A DNA stretch of 64,000 nt from the NCBI GenBank assembly GCA_016715115.1, contig JADKBM010000013.1, positions 248,001 through 312,000 on the forward strand. The letters run 5' to 3'. The stretch comes from Acidobacteriota bacterium (lineage in GTDB: Bacteria > Acidobacteriota > Blastocatellia > Pyrinomonadales > Pyrinomonadaceae). Below the pieces are notes generated by a model that saw only the letters and a list, made by a program, of their open reading frames with translations, ran no database searches and had not been told where the DNA came from. Both the position numbers and the translations under genes were made by a program. Shown here piece after piece: positions 8,282 to 17,476 of this stretch. Each line of letters starts with the position of its first letter. Within the stretch, counting starts at the first letter, position 1.

Positions 8282-11080
8282 ATGAGACAGTCAAAGTTGA
8301 AGACAATTCGGAATGATGCCGGTGCGGCTCTGGCGATCACGTTGATGGTGATGGTGATGTTGCTCGGGTTTGCCGCGTTGATCCTGACGCGCACGGTTTC
8401 CGAAACCGCGATTACCTCTAACGACACGGCGGAGAGTCGCGCGTTCAATGCCGGCGAGGCCGCGCTCGAAGACGCAACCCGCGATTTTGCGACTGTCGTC
8501 GAGAACAAGCTGATCCCGACCCCGCAGGATATTACGAACATTCAGAACAAACCTGTCCCGTTCTTTTCCACCAACGGCTATACTTTCACGAAGATAATAA
8601 CCCAACTCCGGGCCGCCCAGGTCGTGACACAAACGAAAGGCCAGTATCAAGGCCTGATCAGCCTGCGCGACGAATGGCAGATCGATATCACGACGCGCCA
8701 CGACGCTACCGGCGTGGAAACGCAGGTCCGGCGCCGTTTCTTTAATGATCGAATCCCGGTTTTTCAATTCGGCGCGTTCTACCAGGACGATCTCGAAGTC
8801 ACCAACCCGCCGACGTTCCTGTTCAACGGTCGCGTCCATACGAACGGGAATTTCTTTGTGCATTCGAACGGCAACGACATTCGTTTCAAATCCAAGATCA
8901 CCGTCGGTGGCGAGCTTGTCCGTGACATCTGGAAGAACGGTGCGGCGCAGACTTCGTCGGAACAAAGCGCGGCCGTTTACGCGCAGAACACTCTCAACGT
9001 CGATACGCAGTTGCCGAACAATAGGGGGAGCGTCTCTTGCTCGCAAGGATCCGGCGGGATTCTGAGAGACAATATGGGACGGAATTTCCCGTATCCAAAC
9101 TGCGTGCGGAATCCGAACTGGGCATCGTTTTCTCAAAACTTCGAAGGGAACGTTGTCACCAGTGCGAAACAACTGACCCTGCCGCTCGACCGCCTTCCGG
9201 CTCCGCTGATAGAGATGGTCCGACGCGGAAAGAACTACGGCGATATGGAGAATGTCAGCGGTTCGGTGATCAACGTCACGACCGCGAGGGACGAGCGCGG
9301 TATCCTGGCTCGCGAACGCTACGCCAACAAGGAAGGAATTCGAATCAGCCTCGCAGACTCGCGGAGTCGGCTTCCGCAATGCGCCACGGTTTTATCCACG
9401 AACCCTTGCGGCGTTCGCCTTGACGGTACATACGGCTCGTCTCTCGGATACGTGCCGCGTCCGATGACCGATTATCAAGCGACTGCCGTCAATGGCAACC
9501 GTTTGGCGGTCAATGGCCGGGAAGTTTGGATCAAGATCGAACTTGTGACGTTTGATTACGACAATGAGAAGCCGATTTCTACTGACGTTACGGAAGATAT
9601 CTTGAGTCTCGGAGTCACCGAACCCGTCATCAATTCATCAACCACAAGCCTGACCGTTCCCGGTTACACGACCGCGAACGATTCACGCTCAATCGTCAAG
9701 CTTCAACGCTTCGTTATTCCGGGGCCGGCGATTCCGAACTCGACAACGAGTTATGTTTCCAATTACACGGTGAACTCAAAATCACTGAATCTCGTGACCA
9801 GATTCAAAAATGTTGCGACATCGGTGACAAATCCGGCGACGCAATGTACCGGATCCGCTTGTACCGCGGACGATGCATTCACGGCTTCAATTTTGAATTC
9901 CGGCACATCGAGCACGACGACGAACGAGTCCGCTCATTACAAGATCGCTACGATCAACGGGACGGCGCAGGCCAATCGCTACGTGATCGTGCCGTTTCCG
10001 ATTCAGATGCACGACACTCGTGAGGGTAATCGAGACGACGACGCTGCCGGATTATCGACCGGTAATGTGTATAAGAACGGAGTGATGAGCATCGTTGACA
10101 TTGATGTCGCGAATTTGCGCGCGTTTCTAAATGGAACGCACGACGGAAAACTTCCGAACAATACGCCTTACGCAATCTCAAAAGGAAATGTTGGTCTCCG
10201 AAGCACCGATGTGCCGCAGAATCGAGGCTGGGTCGTTTATGTTTCCGACCGTCGCGGCGACTATAACTTCGACGGCCGATACAATATGGAAGACGTCAAC
10301 CCGAATTCGAATTCGCTGATTGAGGAAGACCTCGATGGAAATGGTGCGGTTGATACCGACTACTCCAATGAGGCTCCGAACGCGGATTCAGAGGTCAACG
10401 CTGCTCAATCATCGGTTACCGATCACGCGTTCTACCGACGTTCGGTACGACTGATCAACGCCGTGACGCTTCCCGGTATTTACGATGCAACCGTTTCGAC
10501 GAACACCCGGGGTTTCACGTTCGCATCCGAGAATTCCGTTTATACGCAAGGAAACTTCAACGCGACATCGGTCGCGGTTGCAGGTGGAACCAACGTGTCA
10601 ACGTCGGACAAGTATGCGCCGTATAATTCTTCGCTGCATATTCCGGCATCGATCGCGAGCGACCTGGTAACCGTGCTTTCATCCGCCTGGAACGACGCGC
10701 AAAGTTTCGCTTCGCCGAACACGCCCGCCAACCGCGTTGCAAACGACACCCAGGTCCGCTTCGCGATGCTTGCCGGGGATCCGATAACCGGATATTCACC
10801 GAGCGCCGGTCTGACCGGAAATCAGAACGGCGGCCTGATCAATTTTCCGCGTTATCTGGAAACCTGGTCAAGCAAACGTTTCAACTATTCAGGTTCATTT
10901 ATCAATCTCTACAATGCGTTCAACAGCAACGCACGTCACAAGTGCTGCAATGCGGTTTACTCGCCTCCGTCACGCGACTGGACGTTCGAAGAGTCATTCA
11001 AGGATCCCAGTCGGCTTCCACCCGGAACTCCTTACGTTTATCTGATTTCGTTCACGGGATTTGAACGGGTCAACGACTAA
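8282..11080 (+). CDS. Very large PilX-like pilus protein with calcium-binding-like loops
   Basis: A 932-residue envelope protein. Residues 1-70 match the PilX N-terminal domain: a basic start, the hydrophobic helix AGAALAITLMVMVMLLGFAA, then RAFNAGEAALEDATRDFATV. Classic PilX is only about 150-200 residues; the remaining 750 residues here are beta-rich. Near residues 655-700 two Asp/Asn-rich loops, DYNFDGRYNMED and DLDGNGAVDTD, look like EF-hand or dockerin-type calcium sites, as found in PilY1-type adhesins. No separate pilY1 follows, so this protein may combine the PilX and tip-adhesin roles (inference). A CC pair (HKCCNAV) lies near the C-terminus. It is the last gene of the operon, 17 bp after the PilW-like gene, and is followed by a terminator. 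Confidence 0.85.
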   Translation: MRQSKLKTIRNDAGAALAITLMVMVMLLGFAALILTRTVSETAITSNDTAESRAFNAGEAALEDATRDFATVVENKLIPTPQDITNIQNKPVPFFSTNGYTFTKIITQLRAAQVVTQTKGQYQGLISLRDEWQIDITTRHDATGVETQVRRRFFNDRIPVFQFGAFYQDDLEVTNPPTFLFNGRVHTNGNFFVHSNGNDIRFKSKITVGGELVRDIWKNGAAQTSSEQSAAVYAQNTLNVDTQLPNNRGSVSCSQGSGGILRDNMGRNFPYPNCVRNPNWASFSQNFEGNVVTSAKQLTLPLDRLPAPLIEMVRRGKNYGDMENVSGSVINVTTARDERGILARERYANKEGIRISLADSRSRLPQCATVLSTNPCGVRLDGTYGSSLGYVPRPMTDYQATAVNGNRLAVNGREVWIKIELVTFDYDNEKPISTDVTEDILSLGVTEPVINSSTTSLTVPGYTTANDSRSIVKLQRFVIPGPAIPNSTTSYVSNYTVNSKSLNLVTRFKNVATSVTNPATQCTGSACTADDAFTASILNSGTSSTTTNESAHYKIATINGTAQANRYVIVPFPIQMHDTREGNRDDDAAGLSTGNVYKNGVMSIVDIDVANLRAFLNGTHDGKLPNNTPYAISKGNVGLRSTDVPQNRGWVVYVSDRRGDYNFDGRYNMEDVNPNSNSLIEEDLDGNGAVDTDYSNEAPNADSEVNAAQSSVTDHAFYRRSVRLINAVTLPGIYDATVSTNTRGFTFASENSVYTQGNFNATSVAVAGGTNVSTSDKYAPYNSSLHIPASIASDLVTVLSSAWNDAQSFASPNTPANRVANDTQVRFAMLAGDPITGYSPSAGLTGNQNGGLINFPRYLETWSSKRFNYSGSFINLYNAFNSNARHKCCNAVYSPPSRDWTFEESFKDPSRLPPGTPYVYLISFTGFERVND

Positions 11081-11105
11081 TCAAGAAAACTGATCGCACA
11101 AATGA

Positions 11106-11138
11106 ACGCCGGTCGAATCTTGGCCGGCGTCATTTTTA
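11106..11138 (+). terminator. Terminator of the minor-pilin operon
   Basis: The stem ACGCCGG (11106-11112) / CCGGCGT (11124-11130) is followed by CATTTTTAAT. It lies 25 bp after the PilX-like stop and before the convergent membrane-protein gene. Confidence 0.75.
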
Positions 11139-11168
11139 ATCGTTCGAGTTCAGTTTGTCGATTCCGAC

Positions 11169-13490
11169 TCATTTCGGATCAAGCGGCATTGCGCTCGACT
11201 CTTCAGGGCCAACCGTCACAGGTTCACCGAAAACCGTGTAAATATCCTGCGCGTCGGAATCGGCGATGTCGTTGCGGACGAGGAGCATCAGATCGACGCC
11301 CGGGCGCAACGGGAATTGTCCCGCGAATTTGTAGTGAACGGCATATTTCTCGATCACGTCCGACTCCTGATCGACCATTTTGGCGACGATGATCTCCGAC
11401 GTGTTCGAATCGACCATCCGACCGTGGAAGTTGGCCTTTGAATAATCGTTCAAATACCAGGGCATCGGCCAATACTCGTTGGTCACGATCTCGATAGAGG
11501 TTTCCTTTCCGTTGCCGCTCTTGTCGGCGTAATACTCGATCTGTTTGATGAGATCGACAAAGCCCCGCTTGGTGTGCGCGTAAACGTACGGCATCGAGTC
11601 GTCGTCGTAGCGCTGGAAGTTGATGTCGTAGGTTTGAAAGGCGAGGATCACACTCGCGACCGCCGCCGCTGCGCCGCCGAGAACTTTCAGTCCGGTATTC
11701 TTCGACGCGATCAGTTCGTTGACCGCGTAACCGCCGGCGATGCACATCGGCAGCAGGAATGAAAGCGCAAGCCAGGGAGTCTTGTACGGGATGATGGTAT
11801 ACGCCGCGAAGAGCCCGAACGCCCAAAGTCCGGCAAAGAGAGCGAAACGATGGCGCGCGCGGACGAGCGCGTAAAGAAATCCGAGCGCCGACAGGATCAG
11901 CAGTGGCGATTCGAGCTTCATCCCCCATTTCAGATACGCGAAAAATCCGTTTTGCGTGTGATCCGTGTTGCCGGTCTTGGTCCAGATGGCATATGCCTTG
12001 AACGCGCCCTGAAGTCCTTCCGGATAAGTGAAGAAGGACGAAAAGAAAAGCGCTCCGACGTAAAAGAAAACAACGATCGCAGCGACGACCATCAGCGCCA
12101 GGTCGGCCGAAAACTTGGCCGGACGACGGAAACGGTAAAGGAACGCTGCCGTCAGCAGCATCGCGAGCGCGAAACCGAGGATCACATAATCGAAATTCGC
12201 GAATTCAAGTTTTCGCCAGGCCGCCATCGCGCCCCCGGCGGTCTTTGAACCGACAAGCATCTCGATCACGATGCGCACGAAGACCCAAACGACGAAGACG
12301 CTCAACGAACCGATCGCGCATTTGACGATCAGGATCTCCGAAAGATCCGCCGCGCGCAGTTTTTCGCGCAGCGTCTCGAAAGTCAGAACCGGCGGCTCGT
12401 CGATCTCCGAGTCCGAATCGGAGTTCGTCTTGATGCGCCGCAGAATTACGAACCAGATACCGGTTGCGATCGCGACCAAAGCGACGATCGAGTAGAAGAC
12501 CAGCGTCTGTCCGCCGTCATTGAGCGTAAGGAACTCGTTCGAAAACCACGCGAAAAACTCTTTGATGCGGCCCGAAAGCCCGATCGCGGCGAGAATCGCG
12601 AGAACCGTCGGAATCGCGAAGATCCAAAATCGCGATTTCTGAAAGGCCTCCGACGCGGCAAGTTTCTGCCAGATCCAAACACACAAACAAGCGATCAGCA
12701 TCGTCCCGACGGTGATGAAACCCGTTTCCTTGGTCGCGAAGAGCAACACGGCCGACGCCGACGCGAGCATCAAATAGATCGCGTGGCCCTCGTTCCAGGC
12801 AAGCAGCATCCGAACCACAAAAACGACGAGGACGGCCTCGATGATGAGAAACGCGATCCGGAAGGTCCAGAGAAGCGTCGCATTGTCACCGCCGATCTGG
12901 TTCGCGAGATTGAGCGTCGAGGGCAGGAAGCATATCAGCAGCAAGAGCGTCATCCAGCCGATCGCAAAGATCCCGGCGCGGCGTTTTTCGAGAAAAAAGA
13001 CGACGGAGACGACGATCGCGAGACTGAAGAAGACAAAGAGGATCTCGTGTATGAAATATCTCGAAATGAAGACCATTCCCGGCGAAAGCGCCAGAAAGAG
13101 GCCGGCGAACAACGCACCTGTTTTGCCGATGTAACGCTTCAGGCAAAACGCGAGCACGACCGTCAAAACGCCGAACACGGCGACGCTCGAGCGGACGCTC
13201 AGAGTATTCAGTCCGAACACCTTGGTGAACGCGAGCGACAGGTAGTAAAGATCCGGACCGTGATAGTTCGCCGGGTCATACTGGTATTCTCCGTCGCGAA
13301 ACAGCGTCGTCAGGAAATAACCGTTGACGCCTTCGTCGTGGTGGAGCGGTTTCAGTTCGAGCCAGAAAAAACGAAGGAACGCCGCGATCGCGGTGACGAG
13401 TCCGCAACTGAAAAGCCAAAGATAGTCGCGCTCCGACGCTTCTTTGTCCGGAAACGTTTGTTCCTCGATATCGATTTCTTTGTTATCCAT
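11169..13490 (-). CDS. Agl23-family polytopic membrane protein (GT-C-like)
   Basis: A 773-residue integral membrane protein with more than ten hydrophobic segments. The N-terminal region after the first membrane helix has FFWLELKPLHHDEGVNGYF and YQYDPANYHGPDLYYLSLA. These are the hallmarks of the Agl23 (TIGR03663) family, whose acidic first loop resembles the catalytic loop of GT-C glycosyltransferases of the dolichyl-phosphate-mannose type. The family name comes from association with lipid-linked sugar flipping; no direct reaction is established to my knowledge. The C-terminal part is a soluble domain (TSIEIVTNEYWPMPWYLND). It follows the 13524-15488 gene by 33 bp on the same strand, and the two probably act together in envelope glycan assembly. 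Confidence 0.8.
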   Translation of the reverse strand: MDNKEIDIEEQTFPDKEASERDYLWLFSCGLVTAIAAFLRFFWLELKPLHHDEGVNGYFLTTLFRDGEYQYDPANYHGPDLYYLSLAFTKVFGLNTLSVRSSVAVFGVLTVVLAFCLKRYIGKTGALFAGLFLALSPGMVFISRYFIHEILFVFFSLAIVVSVVFFLEKRRAGIFAIGWMTLLLLICFLPSTLNLANQIGGDNATLLWTFRIAFLIIEAVLVVFVVRMLLAWNEGHAIYLMLASASAVLLFATKETGFITVGTMLIACLCVWIWQKLAASEAFQKSRFWIFAIPTVLAILAAIGLSGRIKEFFAWFSNEFLTLNDGGQTLVFYSIVALVAIATGIWFVILRRIKTNSDSDSEIDEPPVLTFETLREKLRAADLSEILIVKCAIGSLSVFVVWVFVRIVIEMLVGSKTAGGAMAAWRKLEFANFDYVILGFALAMLLTAAFLYRFRRPAKFSADLALMVVAAIVVFFYVGALFFSSFFTYPEGLQGAFKAYAIWTKTGNTDHTQNGFFAYLKWGMKLESPLLILSALGFLYALVRARHRFALFAGLWAFGLFAAYTIIPYKTPWLALSFLLPMCIAGGYAVNELIASKNTGLKVLGGAAAAVASVILAFQTYDINFQRYDDDSMPYVYAHTKRGFVDLIKQIEYYADKSGNGKETSIEIVTNEYWPMPWYLNDYSKANFHGRMVDSNTSEIIVAKMVDQESDVIEKYAVHYKFAGQFPLRPGVDLMLLVRNDIADSDAQDIYTVFGEPVTVGPEESSAMPLDPK

Positions 13491-13523
13491 TGTTTCGGCC
13501 GCGGAGCGAGAAGTCCGCGTTCG

Positions 13524-15488
13524 CTATTTTACTTTTACGACCTTGTATTCGCCAATCTGGGCGAGCGGCGGAAACCTGTCGAAGAATTCCTTGCTGACCG
13601 AGATGTTGGCGGTTTCCTCGGGCGAGATGATGACGTACTCGATGTTGTTCTTGCGCAACAGGCTTTCGGCGATCGACGAACCCTCGTAGATACGCTTGAC
13701 CTCGCCCTCGCGCGGCGCGTAATCGATGCCGTACGAGCTGAGATGTCCCGAATAACGCATCAGCGAGCGGCGCCCGGAAAGGACGACCGCCGAATTGTAG
13801 GTCGGCGCATTCAGAAACAAGGCATTCGGCGGCGTCTTCGCCTTGATCTGCTGGGCGATCTTTACCGAATCCTGGCTGAAAACGTTGTAGCTGATCTGTC
13901 CCGAGATCGTCCGCCAAACGTCGAGCGCGCCCGAAAGCGTCAGGATCAGGATCGCGCCGACGGCCGCGGCCTTCAGCACAACCGATCTCTCCCACGCCCA
14001 CGCCAGCACGTACGCGACAAACGGCAATGAACCGACGAACCAGTAGATCAGGACCTTGATATTGTCCCATTCCCACGGTGCGAGTTTGACGGTGTTTGAG
14101 ACAAGAAAAAGAAACGCGAAGGGAATGTAGAACAAAATCAATCTATTGTCGGACGATTCGTGTTCGCCGGCTTTCGGGTGACGACGGCTGATCAGGTAAA
14201 GCCCGAGCGCCAGCAGGGGGATGAAAAGTCCGATGTTCTTGGCCCAGAAAAAAAGAATGTTATCGTCCTTCGAGTCCCATCCGAAATGCCAGCCGATGAA
14301 CTCTTTGAGGTTGCTCGCGCTGCCCGTCAGCGACCAGATCAATTGCGGCAGCGCGATGACCGCGACGCCGATTCCGAACGCGAGCCATTCGCGCCAGCGG
14401 TCGAGCCGCATAAAGAAAAGAAACCCGCAAACGACGAAAAGCACGGCAAGGCTGTGGACGTGGATCAGCGGCAGCGTTCCGGCGAAAAGCCCGACCAAGA
14501 AAAGTGGAAACGTCGAAAACGGGAAAAGCGAAAAAATGCGGAAACCGTAATCCGCGGACTCGTCCGTTGTTTCACCTGCAAAGATCTCCCAGATCTTCGT
14601 CAGCGCGATCAGCGTCAAAGGCATTCCGAACAAAAGGCTCCGTTGCGTCATAAACAAAACGACTAGCGAATTGCCCCAACGGAATTTTTCGCCGATCGTG
14701 TAGTCCTTCGGCAGCTTCCAGAGAATCTCGAAAAATCCCTGCGCGCCCTGCCAGTAATCCTTCAGAAACCAGACGAATCCGAGTCCGCCGCTGAAGAGCA
14801 GAAGCAACACGGCGATCTTTCCGGTCTTTCGAATGCCGGTCAACTTCACGACGAACTTTTCGAGCAGAACGACCAGCGAGAAGCCGAGAAAGACATTCTG
14901 CACGAGCATCGCCTCGCGAACGCCCGCGCCGAGCTTGACGAAAAACGCCGTCAACATATCGGCGAAAAACGGATATGTGAACTTCGCGTCCGCATATGAC
15001 GGATTCTGCGGCGGGAAATTGTTGCCCTCGGTGAACGAAAAGATCGCCCCGAGATGAAACGGCAGATCGCCGAGATTCTGCGACCCGCCCGTAAAGATGC
15101 CGCTCTCGGTCTCGATCATCGCGCGTTCGAAAAAGAACGCGAGCACGACGAGAATGAAGACGTAATAGCCGAAACGGATCGTTTTCTGGGTGGTCGCGCC
15201 TTGAGCTTTGCCTTTTGCCTTCGCCCAATCGTGACGCAATTCCTTGATCAGTTTGGGATTCGACAGCAACGCGAGCGGCGTCAGGGTCAGCACCAGCGCC
15301 GCAACGGCGGTTATCGATGAAAGACCGAAGACGCAGGCGAGCAGGAATCCGGCGGTCGCGAAGATCGCGAGACCGATCACGGTTCCGGCCGCGAGCCGCG
15401 CGAGCAGCGAATCGTGCTTTTCGTATAGATACGTCAGCGCGCCGCCGCCGGCGGTTATCAAGACGATGATCGCGAAGGTGATAATCAT
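13524..15488 (-). CDS. Polytopic membrane protein, possible GT-C-type glycosyltransferase
   Basis: About 654 residues with 12-14 predicted membrane helices. The ATG at 15488 (MIITFAIIVLITAGGGALTY) is preferred over an in-frame GTG at 15551 because it starts directly with a membrane segment. After helix 4 there is an extracytoplasmic loop TGGSQNLGDLPFHLGAIFSF with the following FPPQNPSYADAKFTYPFFAD, a pattern I associate with large uncharacterised GT-C-like membrane proteins of Acidobacteria and Chloroflexi. The C-terminus is a soluble domain with nucleotide-fold character (IEYVIISPEETANISVSKEF). It is transcribed with the Agl23-like gene downstream. The exact function is unknown. Confidence 0.75.
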   Translation of the reverse strand: MIITFAIIVLITAGGGALTYLYEKHDSLLARLAAGTVIGLAIFATAGFLLACVFGLSSITAVAALVLTLTPLALLSNPKLIKELRHDWAKAKGKAQGATTQKTIRFGYYVFILVVLAFFFERAMIETESGIFTGGSQNLGDLPFHLGAIFSFTEGNNFPPQNPSYADAKFTYPFFADMLTAFFVKLGAGVREAMLVQNVFLGFSLVVLLEKFVVKLTGIRKTGKIAVLLLLFSGGLGFVWFLKDYWQGAQGFFEILWKLPKDYTIGEKFRWGNSLVVLFMTQRSLLFGMPLTLIALTKIWEIFAGETTDESADYGFRIFSLFPFSTFPLFLVGLFAGTLPLIHVHSLAVLFVVCGFLFFMRLDRWREWLAFGIGVAVIALPQLIWSLTGSASNLKEFIGWHFGWDSKDDNILFFWAKNIGLFIPLLALGLYLISRRHPKAGEHESSDNRLILFYIPFAFLFLVSNTVKLAPWEWDNIKVLIYWFVGSLPFVAYVLAWAWERSVVLKAAAVGAILILTLSGALDVWRTISGQISYNVFSQDSVKIAQQIKAKTPPNALFLNAPTYNSAVVLSGRRSLMRYSGHLSSYGIDYAPREGEVKRIYEGSSIAESLLRKNNIEYVIISPEETANISVSKEFFDRFPPLAQIGEYKVVKVK

Positions 15489-15653
15489 TGCATCATTTAT
15501 AACAAACTTCTCGGATTTGGATAAGCCGCACGGGCGTCCAAACGGCGGCACGGTTTAGCGGCCGTATGATTCAAACTCGTCGTGCGTAATTTCTCACTTT
15601 GGAAGAGAAAAGGTAGAATAAGCGTTTTGAGTTCGCACGCCATTTAATAACTT

Positions 15654-16754
15654 ATGCTGCAAGCAGGAATCGTCGGACTTCCGAACGTCGGAAAGTCAAC
15701 TCTTTTTAACGCTTTGACCGCCCAGGAAGCGGCGCTCGCGGCGAATTATCCGTTCGCCACGATCGAACCGAACGTCGGCGTCGTCGCCGTTCCGGACGAG
15801 CGCCTCGCCGTGCTTGAAAAACTCAACAAGGCGCAAAAGGTCGTGCCCGCGACGGTCGAATTTCTCGACATCGCCGGACTCGTCAAAGGCGCGTCGGAAG
15901 GCGCCGGGCTCGGCAACCAGTTCCTCGCGAACATCCGCGAAACGCACGCCATCGTCCAGGTCGTGCGGTGTTTCGAGGATGATGACATCATTCACGTCGA
16001 GGGATCGGTCGATCCGGTCCGCGATATCGAGACGATCCAGATCGAACTCGCGCTTGCCGATCTCGCGTCGATCGAAAAACGCCGGGACAAAGCGATGCGC
16101 GCCGCGAAAGCGGGCGACAAGGACGCGAAACGCGATCTCGAGATCATCGACAAACTCCAGCCGGTGCTCGAGGATGGCCGCGCCGCGCGCACCGCCGATC
16201 TGACCGACGACGAACGCGCGGTCGTCAGAACCTGGTTCCTGCTCTCGTCAAAACCGACGATCTACGCCGCGAACGTCGATGAGGACACGTTGATGGACGA
16301 GGCGGCGAATCCGCACGTCGCCGTCGTCCGCGAGCACGCCGCGAAGGAAAACGCCGAAGTCGTGCTCATCTGCGCCAAACTCGAGGCGGAACTCGTCGCG
16401 CTCGAACCCGCCGAAAGAACCGAGTTTCTCGCCGACCTCGGGGTCACGTCGAGCGGCGTCGACAAACTCATCAAAGCCGCCTACAAGATGCTCGGACTTA
16501 TGAGTTTTCTGACTGCGGGCGAGAAAGAAGTCCGAGCCTGGACGATTCCCGTCGGAACCAAGGCGCCGCAGGCCGCGGGCGAGATCCATTCCGATATCGA
16601 ACGCGGTTTCATACGCGCCGAGATCGTCTCGTACGACGACCTTGTCGCCTGCGGTTCGCGCAAGGCGGCGAGCGAAAAAGGGCTCGCACGGCTCGAAGGG
16701 AAAGAGTACGTGATGCAGGACGGCGATGTCGTCGATTTTCGTTTCAATGTTTAG
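15654..16754 (+). CDS. ychF: Redox-regulated ATPase YchF (Obg-like)
   Basis: A 366-residue TRAFAC P-loop NTPase, the usual length for YchF. Walker A is GIVGLPNVGKSTLFNALTAQ at residues 5-24; switch regions include NYPFATIEPNVGVVAVPDER and FLDIAGLVKGASEGAGLGNQ. The base-specificity motif is AANVDED, the NxxE form that makes YchF prefer ATP over GTP. The C-terminus has the TGS domain (FLTAGEKEVRAWTIPVGTKA through YVMQDGDVVDFRFNV). YchF associates with ribosomes and stress responses and acts in the cytoplasm. It starts about 165 bp after the divergent membrane-protein gene and is followed by the Uma2-like gene. Confidence 0.97.
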   Translation: MLQAGIVGLPNVGKSTLFNALTAQEAALAANYPFATIEPNVGVVAVPDERLAVLEKLNKAQKVVPATVEFLDIAGLVKGASEGAGLGNQFLANIRETHAIVQVVRCFEDDDIIHVEGSVDPVRDIETIQIELALADLASIEKRRDKAMRAAKAGDKDAKRDLEIIDKLQPVLEDGRAARTADLTDDERAVVRTWFLLSSKPTIYAANVDEDTLMDEAANPHVAVVREHAAKENAEVVLICAKLEAELVALEPAERTEFLADLGVTSSGVDKLIKAAYKMLGLMSFLTAGEKEVRAWTIPVGTKAPQAAGEIHSDIERGFIRAEIVSYDDLVACGSRKAASEKGLARLEGKEYVMQDGDVVDFRFNV

Positions 16755-16805
16755 TTTTTGGTGGTAGAATCGCGGTGACTCAAATTAAGGCCAACAGGTG
16801 AAAGT

Positions 16806-17444
16806 ATGCAGAACAGCGTCACCGAAATCTCAAACTCCGCGCCCGTCATCGCGCCCGTGAAACTCACTTACGATGATTTCCTTCGCCTTCACTCAGGTCG
16901 GCATATTGAATATGTTGACGGCGAAGTCCTTGCAAAAATGACAGTTACAAGAACTCACGATAATCTGACAGGTTTTCTGAATGCGATCTTGCGAGCTTAC
17001 GTCGAGGCTCGCGACCTCGGTCGGGTCTACGGCGATGCGTTTCAGATGAAGTTGACGTTCGACGGAATCGTCAAAGGTCGCGAACCGGACGTCCTGTTCG
17101 TCGCGAAAGCGAACCTTGGGCGCGTATCCGAACGATTTCTCGACGGACCGGCCGATCTCGCGGTCGAAGTCGTCTCATCGGATAGTGTTACCCGCGATCG
17201 CGTGGAAAAGTTCGCGGAATACGAATCCGCCGGGGTTCGCGAGTATTGGATAATTGAACCTTCACAACGAATGGCAGAGTTCTTTGGGTTGGATCCGAGT
17301 GGCGTTTTCAATCGCCTTCCGATCTCGAAAGACGGCGTCTTTGAGAGCCGGGTGATCGACGGGCTGCAAATTGACTCCAATTGGTTGTGGCAAAATGAAA
17401 TGCCGCATCTGATCGATGTTCTCAGGCATTGGGAACTGATTTGA
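16806..17444 (+). CDS. Uma2 family (DUF820) putative endonuclease
   Basis: A 212-residue protein of the Uma2 family, a PD-(D/E)XK nuclease-fold group that is very abundant in Cyanobacteria and Acidobacteria. The N-terminus has the family entry motif LTYDDFLRLHSGRHIEYVDG. The nuclease core is visible as GREPDVLFVAKANL (Asp), DLAVEVVSSDSVTRDRVEKF (Glu plus xK) and YESAGVREYWIIEPSQR. AGGTGA precedes the ATG. The cellular role of the family is not established, and members are often solitary genes as here, 50 bp after ychF. It could be co-transcribed with ychF and deoC. Confidence 0.9.
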   Translation: MQNSVTEISNSAPVIAPVKLTYDDFLRLHSGRHIEYVDGEVLAKMTVTRTHDNLTGFLNAILRAYVEARDLGRVYGDAFQMKLTFDGIVKGREPDVLFVAKANLGRVSERFLDGPADLAVEVVSSDSVTRDRVEKFAEYESAGVREYWIIEPSQRMAEFFGLDPSGVFNRLPISKDGVFESRVIDGLQIDSNWLWQNEMPHLIDVLRHWELI

Positions 17445-17476
17445 TTTCTTGTTTTTGAAATTGAGGCTGACGGAAG

